Numbered from the stretch's first letter, positions 7,538 to 16,207 are shown. The stretch is 64,000 nt of DNA from Idiomarina abyssalis (GCF_900116625.1 NZ_FPBE01000001.1:620001-684000); one strand, 5' to 3'. Program-made: numbers and translations. Notes: a model not told the origin generated them from the sequence alone.

Positions 7538-9895
7538 ATGAAGCTATGGCGCGTACTGCTTACAATATTAGTTATTGCATTCGCTATAGGTCTATTAGGT
7601 TATTCCTATTTGAATCAACAACTCAAATCGCTGGGTATCAGCGACTGGAGCATAGAGTTTGAACGCTTATCGATTAATCACATTGTTATTGAGCGGCTGG
7701 AGTTAACAATAGACTCATTACCAGAGTCCTCCGCAAGTCAGTCCTCAACCGTACTAAACCTAACACAGATACTCTCCGCCGAAGTGCCGGCCATAGTTCC
7801 GGAACGCTTTGATATCAAATCTCTGCGCGTAAAAGGAACATTATTACCAGAGCCAATTTCAGCGACTTTTAAGTTATTAAACCGAGAACCGCTCCAGCTA
7901 AAAGTTAACAGCCGGGAGCCTGTTACAGCCTCTCTGCAACTGACCCGAGAAAATGGCAGTCTTGATCTCTCCGCTCAACACGACAGTGCAACTTTGCAGG
8001 CAAATTACAACTATAGCTCAGGCCAGCTCACCGCCAACGCGAGCTACTTACTAGCAGCTCACCGCGTTGCAGAGAGTCTAAGCACCGGGCAAATTCCAAT
8101 TAGTGCACAATGGCGAGGTAACTTTTCACCCAATACTGAATTCACAAGCCTTGAGAGCATTACATCCGCCCTTTCGGGTGAATTGTTGCTGTCGGTTAAA
8201 GATAACGCTGAAATAGTCGCGGCTGATAGCACCACCGCTGCATCGGGCAAGCTTCAGCTTAATTTGAGTAAAGGTATTATTAACTTCTATACACTTGAAT
8301 TGAATGGCGAAACCAACAATCTAATGTCCTTAAACGTGCCTGAGTTGCCGGTACAATTAGAATCAGTAACCTGGCAGTTAAGTAGCAATGAGCAGCTTGC
8401 ATTGCCACTGCTTAAAATTCAGCAGGCAGTAACTAAAACTCACTGGCCTGTTAGTGCCAAAGCCGTTGCTAAAGGTAAGAAAAACGAAACACTCAACCTC
8501 TCATCAGAGCTGTCCGTTGAGCAAAAACAGTGGCAATTTAACTCAGTTGATTTCGATCATTTAAACCTTCAGCTCCGCAACGTAGCGTTACCTGTCGCAG
8601 AGCAGTCATTGATTATTAATAAGCTTACAGCAGCATTCTCCGGCCAGGTTTCAAATGAGGCTGCCAAGCTCCAAAGCGTTGAGCCAACGCACATTGAGTT
8701 CTCTCACTTAAATAACGATGCTAATGCAGTCGTCAATTTCTCACATATCTTTTATCCATATTCAGAGCCTGACGACATTACCGCTGAGCTTGGTCTCAAT
8801 ATTCATGCCGACGCGCTTAGTTTTGATCAGCTACCTCAAATAAAGGCGGCTTTTAACAGTGACTTTAAATATCGACAGCAAAAGCTTATCGGTAACGGAG
8901 AACTTAGACTTGGCGAGCACATTCGTGTACAACATCACAGCGAAATTACAACCAACCGCTTACAAAGTAAGGTTAAAATTCACGACTTTAACTGGAAGCA
9001 AACACCACAACTCGATGCGCTACTCAAGCACTTCGCGCCTCAGGTTGTTATCAGTAAAGCGACTATTAATGGTCACGCAGACGTAAACTTCGACTGGAAT
9101 GATAATCGCTGGCAGCTCGATAACGGTCAGGTCGATATTCAGCAAAGCGACTGGGTTGCGGATACTTTATCGGCGGTTGATAGTAGCCTCAACTTTCAGT
9201 TTAATGCCAATAACGAACAGCTCCATGTTAATAACGCTCAACTTTACATCGGTAGTGTGCAACAGGGATTTACGCTAGGCCCTGTAACGGCTAAGTTTGG
9301 GGCTCAAATACCCTTTTATAACCCCAAACGGTCCACGCTTAACTTAACCAGCCACAGCATAAAAGGCCTTGGCGGAAATATCAGTATTCCTAACCAAAGC
9401 TATTCTATGGCCAACAAGTTTGCACTGCCCGTTGTTTTCGAAGAAATTTCTCTGGGCGAGCTTATGCGCCAATACCCAAGTAATAAAGTCGCGATAGACG
9501 GTAATGTCTCCGGAACCATACCAGTGCACTGGGACTCTAACCAGTTTACAGTTGACCGAGGTTATTTAAATGCCCTGGCTCCCGGTGGTCACTTGCAGGT
9601 AGATTCATCGGCGTTAGTGTCGGTAGCCGGCAATAATCCCAGTTTACAGACTCTGGCCGGCGTTCTTAGTAACTTCTATTATCAGCAGCTGTCCACGGTG
9701 ATCGACTATGATAAAAACGGTAAGTTGACCTTAGCCGTGAAATTAAAGGGCTCAAACCCTGAGGTAGAAAATGGACGCCCGGTAGAACTTAACGTAAATT
9801 TAGAAGAGGACTTACCTGCATTGATGAAAGGACTAACACTTAGTAACAGCTTGAACGAAGCCATTCGTAAGCGAGTACAACAGAAAATCAATTAA
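7538..9895 (+). CDS. ydbH: YdbH-family intermembrane phospholipid transport protein
   Basis: 785 residues. One N-terminal membrane anchor (about 4-26, VLLTILVIAFAIGLLGYSYL) is followed by a long periplasmic beta-strand-rich AsmA/VPS13-like region. The C-terminus (LNVNLEEDLPALMKGL) is typical of YdbH. In E. coli, YdbH forms a bridge between inner and outer membranes with the lipoprotein YnbE and carries phospholipids, redundantly with TamB and YhdP. The conserved ydbH-ynbE-ydbL order immediately downstream strongly supports the call. The ATG lies after AAAGGGAATG with suitable spacing. Confidence 0.9.
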   Translation: MKLWRVLLTILVIAFAIGLLGYSYLNQQLKSLGISDWSIEFERLSINHIVIERLELTIDSLPESSASQSSTVLNLTQILSAEVPAIVPERFDIKSLRVKGTLLPEPISATFKLLNREPLQLKVNSREPVTASLQLTRENGSLDLSAQHDSATLQANYNYSSGQLTANASYLLAAHRVAESLSTGQIPISAQWRGNFSPNTEFTSLESITSALSGELLLSVKDNAEIVAADSTTAASGKLQLNLSKGIINFYTLELNGETNNLMSLNVPELPVQLESVTWQLSSNEQLALPLLKIQQAVTKTHWPVSAKAVAKGKKNETLNLSSELSVEQKQWQFNSVDFDHLNLQLRNVALPVAEQSLIINKLTAAFSGQVSNEAAKLQSVEPTHIEFSHLNNDANAVVNFSHIFYPYSEPDDITAELGLNIHADALSFDQLPQIKAAFNSDFKYRQQKLIGNGELRLGEHIRVQHHSEITTNRLQSKVKIHDFNWKQTPQLDALLKHFAPQVVISKATINGHADVNFDWNDNRWQLDNGQVDIQQSDWVADTLSAVDSSLNFQFNANNEQLHVNNAQLYIGSVQQGFTLGPVTAKFGAQIPFYNPKRSTLNLTSHSIKGLGGNISIPNQSYSMANKFALPVVFEEISLGELMRQYPSNKVAIDGNVSGTIPVHWDSNQFTVDRGYLNALAPGGHLQVDSSALVSVAGNNPSLQTLAGVLSNFYYQQLSTVIDYDKNGKLTLAVKLKGSNPEVENGRPVELNVNLEEDLPALMKGLTLSNSLNEAIRKRVQQKIN

Positions 9896-9907
9896 TCAGG
9901 GGATGAT

Positions 9908-10093
9908 ATGAGACAATTGTTTTTACTAGTAAGCGTACCTTTTTTTATTTTGGGGTGTACCCCAACTGTTCAGGTAGCTGCGCCTAAAGAGCCCATTACT
10001 ATCAACCTAAATGTTAAGATTGAACACCAAATTTACGTCAAAGTTGATAAAGCGCTCGACGATGTAATTTCTGAATCCAGTGGCTTATTTTAA
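9908..10093 (+). CDS. ynbE: YnbE-family outer-membrane lipoprotein
   Basis: 61 residues with a lipobox (ILGC, Cys17). The short mature part (ITINLNVKIEHQIYVKVDKALDDVI) matches the YnbE pattern of one beta stretch and one helix. In E. coli, YnbE multimers at the outer membrane pair edge-to-edge with the C-terminal end of YdbH. It lies 12 bp after ydbH with GGGGATG upstream and 18 bp before ydbL, clearly one operon. Confidence 0.9.
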   Translation: MRQLFLLVSVPFFILGCTPTVQVAAPKEPITINLNVKIEHQIYVKVDKALDDVISESSGLF

Positions 10094-10111
10094 CGACAAA
10101 GGAATGCAACT

Positions 10112-10465
10112 ATGAAATATTTACTGACGCTGCTATTAGTTACTTTTATTGGTTTATCAAGCCCGCTGGCGCAAGCACAACAGTTAGATTTGCAACAGGC
10201 AAAGGCACAATTAAGTGAAGCGAAGGAACAAGGCCTGGTGGGCGAAAAAGCTGACGGTTACCTGGGAGTAGTAGAATCGACAGAAGTTACTGAGCAAATC
10301 GTTAAGAAAATTAACGAGGCTCGCCGTAAAGAATACACCCGAATTGCTAACGAGAACGACATTGCTGTTGCCGATGTTGAGTTAGTAGCCGGAAAGCGTG
10401 CCATTGAGCTGACTAAATCAGGCCTTTACATCAATGTCGATGGAGAGTGGCGGAAGAAGCCTTAA
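10112..10465 (+). CDS. ydbL: YdbL-family periplasmic protein
   Basis: 117 residues with a signal peptide (MKYLLTLLLVTFIGLSSPLAQA) and a DUF1318-type mature domain (LVGEKADGYLGVVE, then VKKINEARRKEYTRIANEN). In E. coli, YdbL acts as a periplasmic chaperone-like factor that keeps YnbE from forming aberrant multimers. It is the third gene of the ydbH-ynbE-ydbL operon. An imperfect hairpin (10455-10461 with 10468-10474) spans the stop codon but lacks a T-run. Confidence 0.9.
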   Translation: MKYLLTLLLVTFIGLSSPLAQAQQLDLQQAKAQLSEAKEQGLVGEKADGYLGVVESTEVTEQIVKKINEARRKEYTRIANENDIAVADVELVAGKRAIELTKSGLYINVDGEWRKKP

Positions 10466-10685
10466 GCGGCTTCTAAACGCTACCCTCCAGATGTCTTAGA
10501 GCGACTCCCAGTCTTGTGCTGGGTATGACGGCAGTTCTAACGGTTTTGACGGTGCTGCACGCCCTTGCTCTGCAAGGCCACAAAATGCGAGAGGAATGAT
10601 TGTAAGACCAGCAATACTAGTTAAAGTTAGCTGGGGAAAACACTAAGATAGTTCAAAGGGAACTGAAGTTTAATCTAATCGGAAT

Positions 10686-10772
10686 TGGTGCCCGGGGCCG
10701 GACTTGAACCGGCACGAAGTTACCTTCGAGGGATTTTAAATCCCTTGTGTCTACCAATTCCACCACCCGGGC
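10686..10772 (-). tRNA. tRNA-Leu (anticodon UAA)
   Basis: 87 nt including an encoded CCA (TGG at 10686-10688 on the plus strand). The acceptor stem GCCCGGG pairs with CCCGGGC. The anticodon stem AGGGA/TCCCT flanks loop TTTAAAA with anticodon TAA. A long variable arm fits the class II leucine tRNA. It is last in the Gly-Gly-Cys-Leu cluster, the counterpart of the E. coli glyW-cysT-leuZ order downstream of pgsA. Confidence 0.96.
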
Positions 10773-10797
10773 ACTACATAGAAGTGTTCTCGAATAA

Positions 10798-10871
10798 TGG
10801 AGGCGGGTCCCGGAGTCGAACCGAGATCCACGGATTTGCAATCCGCTGCATAGCCATTCTGCCAACCCGCC
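10798..10871 (-). tRNA. tRNA-Cys (anticodon GCA)
   Basis: 74 nt with encoded CCA. The acceptor is GGCGGGT/ACCCGCC with discriminator U, which is the identity base for cysteine. The anticodon stem GCGGA/TCCGT encloses TTGCAAA, giving anticodon GCA. It is third in the cluster. Confidence 0.96.
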
Positions 10872-10877
10872 AGAATT

Positions 10878-10953
10878 TGGAGCGGGAAACGAGATTCGAA
10901 CTCGCGACCCCAACCTTGGCAAGGTTGTGCTCTACCAGCTGAGCTATTCCCGC
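10878..10953 (-). tRNA. tRNA-Gly (anticodon GCC), copy 2
   Basis: 76 nt with encoded CCA. The acceptor is GCGGGAA/TTCCCGC, and the anticodon loop TTGCCAA gives GCC. Its sequence is identical over its whole length to the copy at 10993-11068, only 39 bp away, so the pair is a recent or conversion-maintained tandem duplication. Confidence 0.96.
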
Positions 10954-10992
10954 GTATTGGTACTTTTTACAGTATTCTGGAAAGTCTGACGT

Positions 10993-11068
10993 TGGAGCGG
11001 GAAACGAGATTCGAACTCGCGACCCCAACCTTGGCAAGGTTGTGCTCTACCAGCTGAGCTATTCCCGC
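10993..11068 (-). tRNA. tRNA-Gly (anticodon GCC), copy 1
   Basis: 76 nt with encoded CCA, identical to the next copy at 10878-10953. It is the promoter-proximal member of the cluster; its 5' end lies about 12 bases after the predicted transcription start. Confidence 0.96.
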
Positions 11069-11086
11069 ACCGTCATCTGCCGTGGC

Positions 11087-11114
11087 ATTCTACTGTTTAA
11101 TCATTTTCAGTCAA
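11087..11114 (-). promoter_or_regulatory. Promoter of the tRNA Gly-Gly-Cys-Leu operon
   Basis: Read on the minus strand, TTGACT (11114-11109) is followed by a 16-bp spacer and TAGAAT (11092-11087). A GC-rich discriminator (GCCACGGC) comes next, typical of stable-RNA promoters under stringent control. The expected start is near 11080, just before the first tRNA. Confidence 0.7.
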
Positions 11115-11164
11115 TGACTTTTTATCAATTTAGTGACTGTTTGCGCAAATTTACGGCAAAGCTG

Positions 11165-11713
11165 TTATTTTCTGGTCAATTCACCCCTGGCTCCGCGTAA
11201 ATATTCCCACATTGACCAAACCGTTAATACAAAGGATGCGTAGAATAAAAACATCGATAACCAATAAATATAAATATTAGCGTTCCAGAGCAATCCAATT
11301 AAGGCAATCATTTGTGCCACCGTCTTCCACTTTCCTAAATTGGAAACCGCGACTTTTGCTCTATTGCCACTTTGTGCCATCCACTCCCGCAGGGCGCTCA
11401 CAATAAGCTCACGGCAAATCATTGTTAAAGCCGGAATAGTAATAAAGGCGGAGTTGTAATCTTCGACAATTACCACCAGAGCAGCAACAACCATCGCTTT
11501 ATCTGCTACCGGATCAAGAAACTCACCAAACTTAGTGAATTGATTAAAGCGGCGGGCGATATAACCGTCTAACGCATCGGTAATTGCAGCTAACCAAAAA
11601 ATAAATGCAGCCCAAAAGCGCGCATCTTCCATTGGCAAATAGAAAACCACCAGAAACACCGGTATCAGTACTATCCGAAAGCTGGTCAAAATATTAGGGA
11701 TATTCCACTTCAT
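11165..11713 (-). CDS. pgsA: CDP-diacylglycerol--glycerol-3-phosphate 3-phosphatidyltransferase
   Basis: 182 residues. The CDP-alcohol phosphotransferase signature DG-x2-AR-x8-G-x3-D-x3-D is complete in DALDGYIARRFNQFTKFGEF and the following LDPVADK. Several membrane helices follow. It makes phosphatidylglycerophosphate, the committed step to phosphatidylglycerol and cardiolipin at the inner membrane. It lies 23 bp after uvrC and just before the tRNA cluster, the same order as in E. coli. Confidence 0.95.
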   Translation of the reverse strand: MKWNIPNILTSFRIVLIPVFLVVFYLPMEDARFWAAFIFWLAAITDALDGYIARRFNQFTKFGEFLDPVADKAMVVAALVVIVEDYNSAFITIPALTMICRELIVSALREWMAQSGNRAKVAVSNLGKWKTVAQMIALIGLLWNANIYIYWLSMFLFYASFVLTVWSMWEYLRGARGELTRK

Positions 11714-11736
11714 TATCCGCTCATTCCTTATTGTTT

Positions 11737-13575
11737 TTACTCATCACGAAATGAGTAATAAATTTTTTCCGCCAATGCTCGGCTAATACCAGGTACGCTG
11801 GCAAGTTTCTCAATACTAGCGTTTTTTACCTCTTGTAATCCACCTAGATTTTTCAAGATTGTTTGTCTGCGCCTTGCCCCTACCCCTTCAATTTGTTCTA
11901 AGGTTGAGGTTTTCTTAACTTTCGCTCTTTTCTGTCTGTGTCCCGTTATAGCAAAACGATGTGATTCATCACGTATATGTTGAATCAAATGTAGCGCGCT
12001 GGCGTCTTTACTTAACGGAATAGTCTCGTGACTACCGGCCATAATTAAAGTTTCCAGTCCGGGTTTACGCGACTCTCCCTTCGCAACACCAATTAAAACC
12101 GGCGCCTCTTTGCCCCAGTCACTAAAGTAATTCTCTGCCTGGGCCAACTGTCCCTTGCCGCCGTCAATAAATAATATATCAGGTATGTTGCCTTGTTCTT
12201 TGGCGTTATCATAACGCTTAGCCAGAGCTTTTGACATTGCTGCGTAATCATCTCCCGGAGTAATGCCGGTAATATTATAGCGACGGTAGTCAGACTTTTT
12301 AGGTCCGTTTTGATCAAACACCACGCAAGAGGCTACCGTTTGTTGCCCCATAGTATGGCTAATATCAAAACATTCCATACGCTGTATGGGCACGCCGAAA
12401 TCCAACACTTGTTGTAATGCCTGAGTACGACGGTTCATTGTACTTTGTTGATTTAACCGGCTTTCCAGCGCATTAACGGCATTTTTCTGAGCCAGCGACT
12501 GATACTGACGTTTATCCCCTCTCACTTTGCTTTGCAGTTTGACGGGTTGTGACAACGCATCACTCATCACTTCGGCTAATACGTTGTCCGGCTGAATATC
12601 GACGGGAAGAACCACTTCCTTTGGAATTTTGCGTCCAGCCGTATCCGACAAGTAAAACTGCAACAAAAAGGCTCTGAGCACTTCATCGTCCGGGGTATCT
12701 GTCGGCACCTTAGGAAAATAGCTACGACTGCCCTGTAAGTGGTTATCTCGGATAAAAAGCATCTGTACTGTGGTCATTCCATTACCACGCGCTAAACCAA
12801 TAACGTCCAGTTCCTGCTGGCTACCGGTCACCGAGTTACGCTCCTGCGTTTTTCTTAATGCGGCAATCTGATCACGAAACCTTGCAGCCCTTTCAAAATC
12901 CAGGTTTTCACTCGCCTGCTCCATCTTGCTCATAAGCTCGTCAATAACCTGCTGGTTTTTCCCTTGCAGGAATTGCCGCGCCAAAGCCACTTGTTCGGTA
13001 TATTCCTCGTCGGTACATACATTCACACAAGGCGCAAGGCATCGCTTTAACTGGTGCTGCAGGCACGGTCGGGTACGTGCACGATAATAGGTATCGTCAC
13101 ACTGACGAATCGGAAACAGTTTTTGTAGTAAATTTAAGCTTTCACGCACTGCTGACCCGTTTGGAAAGGGTCCAAAGTATTCACCTTTGGTACGCCGGGC
13201 ACCGCGGTGAAAGCCTAGCCTGGGGTGTTGATGTGCTGTCAGAATAATGTACGGGTAAGATTTATCGTCTCGCAGCAATACGTTGTAACGAGGGCGATAC
13301 TTCTTAATAAAGGAGTTTTCGAGTATTAAAGCTTCAGCTTCGGTATTGGTTACGGTGACATCCATAGAAGCAATTTGCTTAACCATGACCTGAGTCTTTA
13401 CCCGATCAACTTTATCGCGAAAGTAGCTGGATACGCGTTTTTTTAAGTCTTTTGCTTTACCAACATAGATTACGTCACCCGACTCATCGTACATGCGGTA
13501 TACACCGGGTTGATGAGTCAAGTGACGAAGAAAGCTGTCGCTGTCAAAATGTTTCTGTGTATTACCTTCCGTCAT
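11737..13575 (-). CDS. uvrC: Excinuclease ABC subunit C
   Basis: 612 residues (E. coli 610). An N-terminal GIY-YIG nuclease domain (PGVYRMYDESGDVIYVGKAKDLKKRVSSYF) makes the 3' incision. A UVR domain near residues 205-240 (MSKMEQASENLDFERAARFRDQIAALR) contacts UvrB. An RNase H-like domain with ECFDISH and the D in LFIDGGKGQL makes the 5' incision, and tandem helix-hairpin-helix motifs end the protein (IEGVGARRRQTILKNLGG). The start ATG overlaps the stop of the uvrY-like gene by 4 bases. Confidence 0.97.
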   Translation of the reverse strand: MTEGNTQKHFDSDSFLRHLTHQPGVYRMYDESGDVIYVGKAKDLKKRVSSYFRDKVDRVKTQVMVKQIASMDVTVTNTEAEALILENSFIKKYRPRYNVLLRDDKSYPYIILTAHQHPRLGFHRGARRTKGEYFGPFPNGSAVRESLNLLQKLFPIRQCDDTYYRARTRPCLQHQLKRCLAPCVNVCTDEEYTEQVALARQFLQGKNQQVIDELMSKMEQASENLDFERAARFRDQIAALRKTQERNSVTGSQQELDVIGLARGNGMTTVQMLFIRDNHLQGSRSYFPKVPTDTPDDEVLRAFLLQFYLSDTAGRKIPKEVVLPVDIQPDNVLAEVMSDALSQPVKLQSKVRGDKRQYQSLAQKNAVNALESRLNQQSTMNRRTQALQQVLDFGVPIQRMECFDISHTMGQQTVASCVVFDQNGPKKSDYRRYNITGITPGDDYAAMSKALAKRYDNAKEQGNIPDILFIDGGKGQLAQAENYFSDWGKEAPVLIGVAKGESRKPGLETLIMAGSHETIPLSKDASALHLIQHIRDESHRFAITGHRQKRAKVKKTSTLEQIEGVGARRRQTILKNLGGLQEVKNASIEKLASVPGISRALAEKIYYSFRDE

Positions 13576-14222
13576 CTACCTTCAAACTGAATTAGGTCGA
13601 CAAGACCGTGCTGAATTGCAAGATGAGACAATTGTACATCACCATCGATACCGAGTTTAGAGAAAATACGATAACGGAAAGTATTAATTGTTTTACTACT
13701 GATACACAGATGCCGGGCGATTTCTCTGACACGAATACCACGACTGAGCATTTGCGCAACTTGCAACTCGCGTTCACTGAGCATATCAACCATGCTTTTC
13801 TGTTTCTGAGAACGTGGGTTTTGCGCCAAATATGCCGCTACCGGAGCCGCGACATAAACATTGCCCTGCTTTAATGACCGAATTGCCTGAACTAAATCGG
13901 AGCTGTTACATGAGTCAAGCAAGTAGCCATCGACAACACTGATACCACACTGAAAATCCAGTATATCCTGCTGGTTTCTTCCCCACACAATGAGCTTTAA
14001 GTCGCAATGACGCCTTTTTAGACGCCGCCAGTGCTCAACTGTAGCGGCCCCGCCCAGTTGGCTGCAAAGTACCACCACAGCATCTTCATATTCATAACAC
14101 GTGCGACGCAAGTCAGCTATTCCCGTAACAGTCAGCACCGTGTCGCTAAAGTGCTGCTGTAAAACAGAGGCCATACCGGCACTTATAATTGGATTGGGAA
14201 TTGCTAATATAATACGGTTCAT
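13572..14222 (-). CDS. uvrY: UvrY/GacA-like response regulator with degenerate receiver domain
   Basis: 216 residues. The C-terminal LuxR-type helix-turn-helix (about 148-210: MLSERELQVAQMLSRGIRVREIARHL ... INTFRYRIFSKLGIDGDVQLSHLAI) closely follows UvrY/GacA, and the gene sits directly upstream of uvrC as uvrY does. The receiver lacks the phosphorylation residues. Where an acidic pair is expected there is I8-P9. The phosphoacceptor strand reads VVVLCSQLGG (49-58) with no Asp. The switch Thr/Ser region is VWGR, and the conserved Lys region is GYLLD. GacA-type regulators normally activate csrB-type small RNAs after phosphorylation by BarA. This protein probably binds DNA without Asp phosphorylation. 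Confidence 0.82.
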   Translation of the reverse strand: MNRIILAIPNPIISAGMASVLQQHFSDTVLTVTGIADLRRTCYEYEDAVVVLCSQLGGAATVEHWRRLKRRHCDLKLIVWGRNQQDILDFQCGISVVDGYLLDSCNSSDLVQAIRSLKQGNVYVAAPVAAYLAQNPRSQKQKSMVDMLSERELQVAQMLSRGIRVREIARHLCISSKTINTFRYRIFSKLGIDGDVQLSHLAIQHGLVDLIQFEGR

Positions 14223-14432
14223 AGGTTACATTCCTTATTTGTATACCTTGTTGGTCATCCTTATTAGTTTAAATCCGTACCGCCCTGCCCGAATTCGCGT
14301 CGCATATTCTGAGCTTTTAACGACGATAACAAGTTGCTTTTACAGAATTTTACAAAAGCTCGGAAAAAGCCAGTTTGAGGGTGTGGTAATAGCTATTAAA
14401 GACAAGTCAAAGGTGGAGTTTTTGAATAGAGA

Positions 14433-15026
14433 TTACAAGCGGGCCTGGTCCAGCATATCCCACAAATAACAAGCCAGGTAGCTTCTGTAGGGTTGAGCCC
14501 TTTCCGGAATAATTAGAATATCCTGATCTTTTAAAAGACTCATAGCTTTACGAAGCGAGCTGTCCTGAATTGGGAAAAGATCCTGATGGGCAAAGTGGAA
14601 CATCGCTAAAATAGAAGCAGTCCACGGACCAACCCCCTTTAGCCGGGTGACATCGGTAATTAACTCTTTCGACCCCATGCCAGACCACGACTGTACCCTA
14701 TCCGGTTCTTTTTGCTGACATTGTGCAACACTACTAATAGCGGCAGCTTTGGTGCGGCTAACACCGCACCCCATAAGCTCTTCGACCGGAAGATAAGCGA
14801 TACCTCCGGCACCAAGTGATTTAGCCTTTTGCTCAGCCCTTTCAATGATGGTTGCCGACGCTTTCAACGACAGCATTTGACGGATAATGATCCGGGGTAA
14901 TGCCTCAATAACCGGCATATTTGAAGGGGCCAGCAACTCTCGTGACGGTAACTGTAACAACAGCAAATCGATACCCGGTTGAGTATCGATAAGGTGCTGT
15001 CGGATTATTTCAGGTGTTGTTTCCAT
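14433..15026 (-). CDS. DNA-3-methyladenine glycosylase II-type (HhH-GPD) DNA glycosylase
   Basis: 197 residues. The helix-hairpin-helix with GPD is LKGVGPWTASILAMFHFAHQ, and the catalytic Asp lies in LFPIQDSSLRKAM. It lacks the N-terminal beta domain of full-length E. coli AlkA (282 residues), so it resembles the short bacterial AlkA-like enzymes. It removes alkylated purines from DNA, starting base-excision repair. The gap between it and the uvrY-like gene downstream is 210 bp with no visible gene. Confidence 0.85.
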   Translation of the reverse strand: METTPEIIRQHLIDTQPGIDLLLLQLPSRELLAPSNMPVIEALPRIIIRQMLSLKASATIIERAEQKAKSLGAGGIAYLPVEELMGCGVSRTKAAAISSVAQCQQKEPDRVQSWSGMGSKELITDVTRLKGVGPWTASILAMFHFAHQDLFPIQDSSLRKAMSLLKDQDILIIPERAQPYRSYLACYLWDMLDQARL

Positions 15027-15033
15027 AAACCTA

Positions 15034-15828
15034 TTATGCGAACACAGTGAAGCTCTGTCGACTAATAGCTAACAATTTCCCTTCCTCACTCCATAAGCCT
15101 GCTCTACTGTGGCCATACCCTTGTTCAGCATGCTCAATAAAAGCTTCGTACTGAAACCAGTCGTTGGTGTTAAATTCGTCCAGGGGGAGATCCGGAAATT
15201 CGATAGTCCAGGTAAGTGACGAAGCCGGCGCGGGGCTATCCAGGTGAGGGAGCACCGCAGGTGGCCAGGCATCAACTAACGCCAAAACTGCTGCTGTGGT
15301 CAGTTCTTGCTGCTCTTTACGAAAGCGTATCCAGCCACCAAAGGTTCGACCCGGCTGCCCACTAAATGGCATACCACCGGAAGTAATACGGTAATCAAAG
15401 TTTTTTGCAAATTCAGGAACAATATCGGCTTCAGGTAAGCCAGGACCGTCATTAATTGTTTTTAAGTCAGGCGGTGTTTCACCGCTAACCGATACAGAGG
15501 ATGAGCGCCCTTTACCTAAGCTGGCTAATCCAGCTAACATGACTTCGTCATTTTGTGTTATTTCAACCGACACCTGCAACACAGAAGATCCCTGTCTTAA
15601 TACCCGATAACTTAACGTTGCATCCCCTGGTGTCGCCGGCGCGACAAAAGAAATAGCGAAGCTCCGCAAATGGTAATCTCCCGGGAACTGTCGCAATAGA
15701 AACTGTGCAGCTAAAGCCGCACTAAAACCACCAAAAAATGCCCTACCCTGTGCCCAGCCTTCCGGTAGCTTAATGGTTTGATTGTTTTTGTCGTTTTCTA
15801 TTAACGCTAAAGTCTCGTGAAACAGCAT
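15034..15828 (-). CDS. Acyl-CoA thioesterase family protein (double hotdog)
   Basis: 264 residues. The N-terminal hotdog domain is recognised by GRAFFGGFSAALAAQFLL and HLRSFAISFVAPATPGD. The C-terminal hotdog has TTAAVLALVDAWPPAVL and SSLTWTIEF, as in the TesB-like thioesterase superfamily of proteobacteria. It hydrolyses acyl-CoA thioesters; chain length is unknown. It is 7 bp upstream of the glycosylase gene and probably cotranscribed. Confidence 0.82.
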   Translation of the reverse strand: MLFHETLALIENDKNNQTIKLPEGWAQGRAFFGGFSAALAAQFLLRQFPGDYHLRSFAISFVAPATPGDATLSYRVLRQGSSVLQVSVEITQNDEVMLAGLASLGKGRSSSVSVSGETPPDLKTINDGPGLPEADIVPEFAKNFDYRITSGGMPFSGQPGRTFGGWIRFRKEQQELTTAAVLALVDAWPPAVLPHLDSPAPASSLTWTIEFPDLPLDEFNTNDWFQYEAFIEHAEQGYGHSRAGLWSEEGKLLAISRQSFTVFA

Positions 15829-16000
15829 GACGCTTCCCTGTTAAACAGTTGTTTGAATTAGCTATTAAGAATACCAATTATCACCATGATGACAAAGGAT
15901 GTTATTAACAAAACCAAATAAACCGCGTTACTAGCATAAAGGTTTTATAAACATATCAGCGAAGGAGGAGTTGTCGAATAACTCTGGAGGTGTGTAAAAA

Positions 16001-16036
16001 GCAAAAAAGCCCAACTCAAGGAGCTGGGCTTTTTTG
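16001..16036. terminator. Bidirectional-looking intrinsic terminator after tRNA-Ser
   Basis: A 13-bp stem (AAAAAAGCCCA core at 16003-16013 pairing with TGGGCTTTTTT) has a short second helix CTC/GAG in the loop, and T-runs occur on both strands. It ends tRNA-Ser transcription on the minus strand. Confidence 0.85.
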
Positions 16037-16043
16037 CTAAATT

Positions 16044-16135
16044 TGGCGGAGAGGGAGGGATTCGAACCCCCGGTGGGAATGAACCCACGCCTGATTTCAA
16101 GTCAGGTGCATTCAACCGAGCTCTGCCACCTCTCC
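16044..16135 (-). tRNA. tRNA-Ser (anticodon UGA)
   Basis: 92 nt with encoded CCA. The acceptor GGAGAGG/CCTCTCC has discriminator G. The anticodon loop CTTGAAA gives anticodon TGA. The long variable arm (GTGGGTTCATTCCCAC) is diagnostic for serine. It is a single-gene unit with its own promoter and terminator. Confidence 0.96.
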
Positions 16136-16178
16136 GTATTGTTTGTTCTCTTCAACTGCGTCGTTGAGAACGAAGCGA

Positions 16179-16207
16179 ATATTAAAGACCTAAATTACGC
16201 TTGTAAA
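16179..16207 (-). promoter_or_regulatory. Promoter of tRNA-Ser
   Basis: On the minus strand, TTTACA (16207-16202), a 17-bp spacer and TAATAT (16184-16179) are followed by a leader of about 37 bases before the mature 5' end. Placement and near-consensus boxes support the call. Confidence 0.6.

Noticed and set aside
10653-11037. Open frames on both strands across the tRNA cluster (89, 85 and 87 codons)
   Set aside because: They are translations of tRNA genes and spacers; the repeated peptide comes from the duplicated tRNA-Gly.
14101-14469. 122-codon plus-strand frame spanning the uvrY start, the gap and the glycosylase end
   Set aside because: It is antisense to two real genes at both ends, shows no domain pattern and has no ribosome site.
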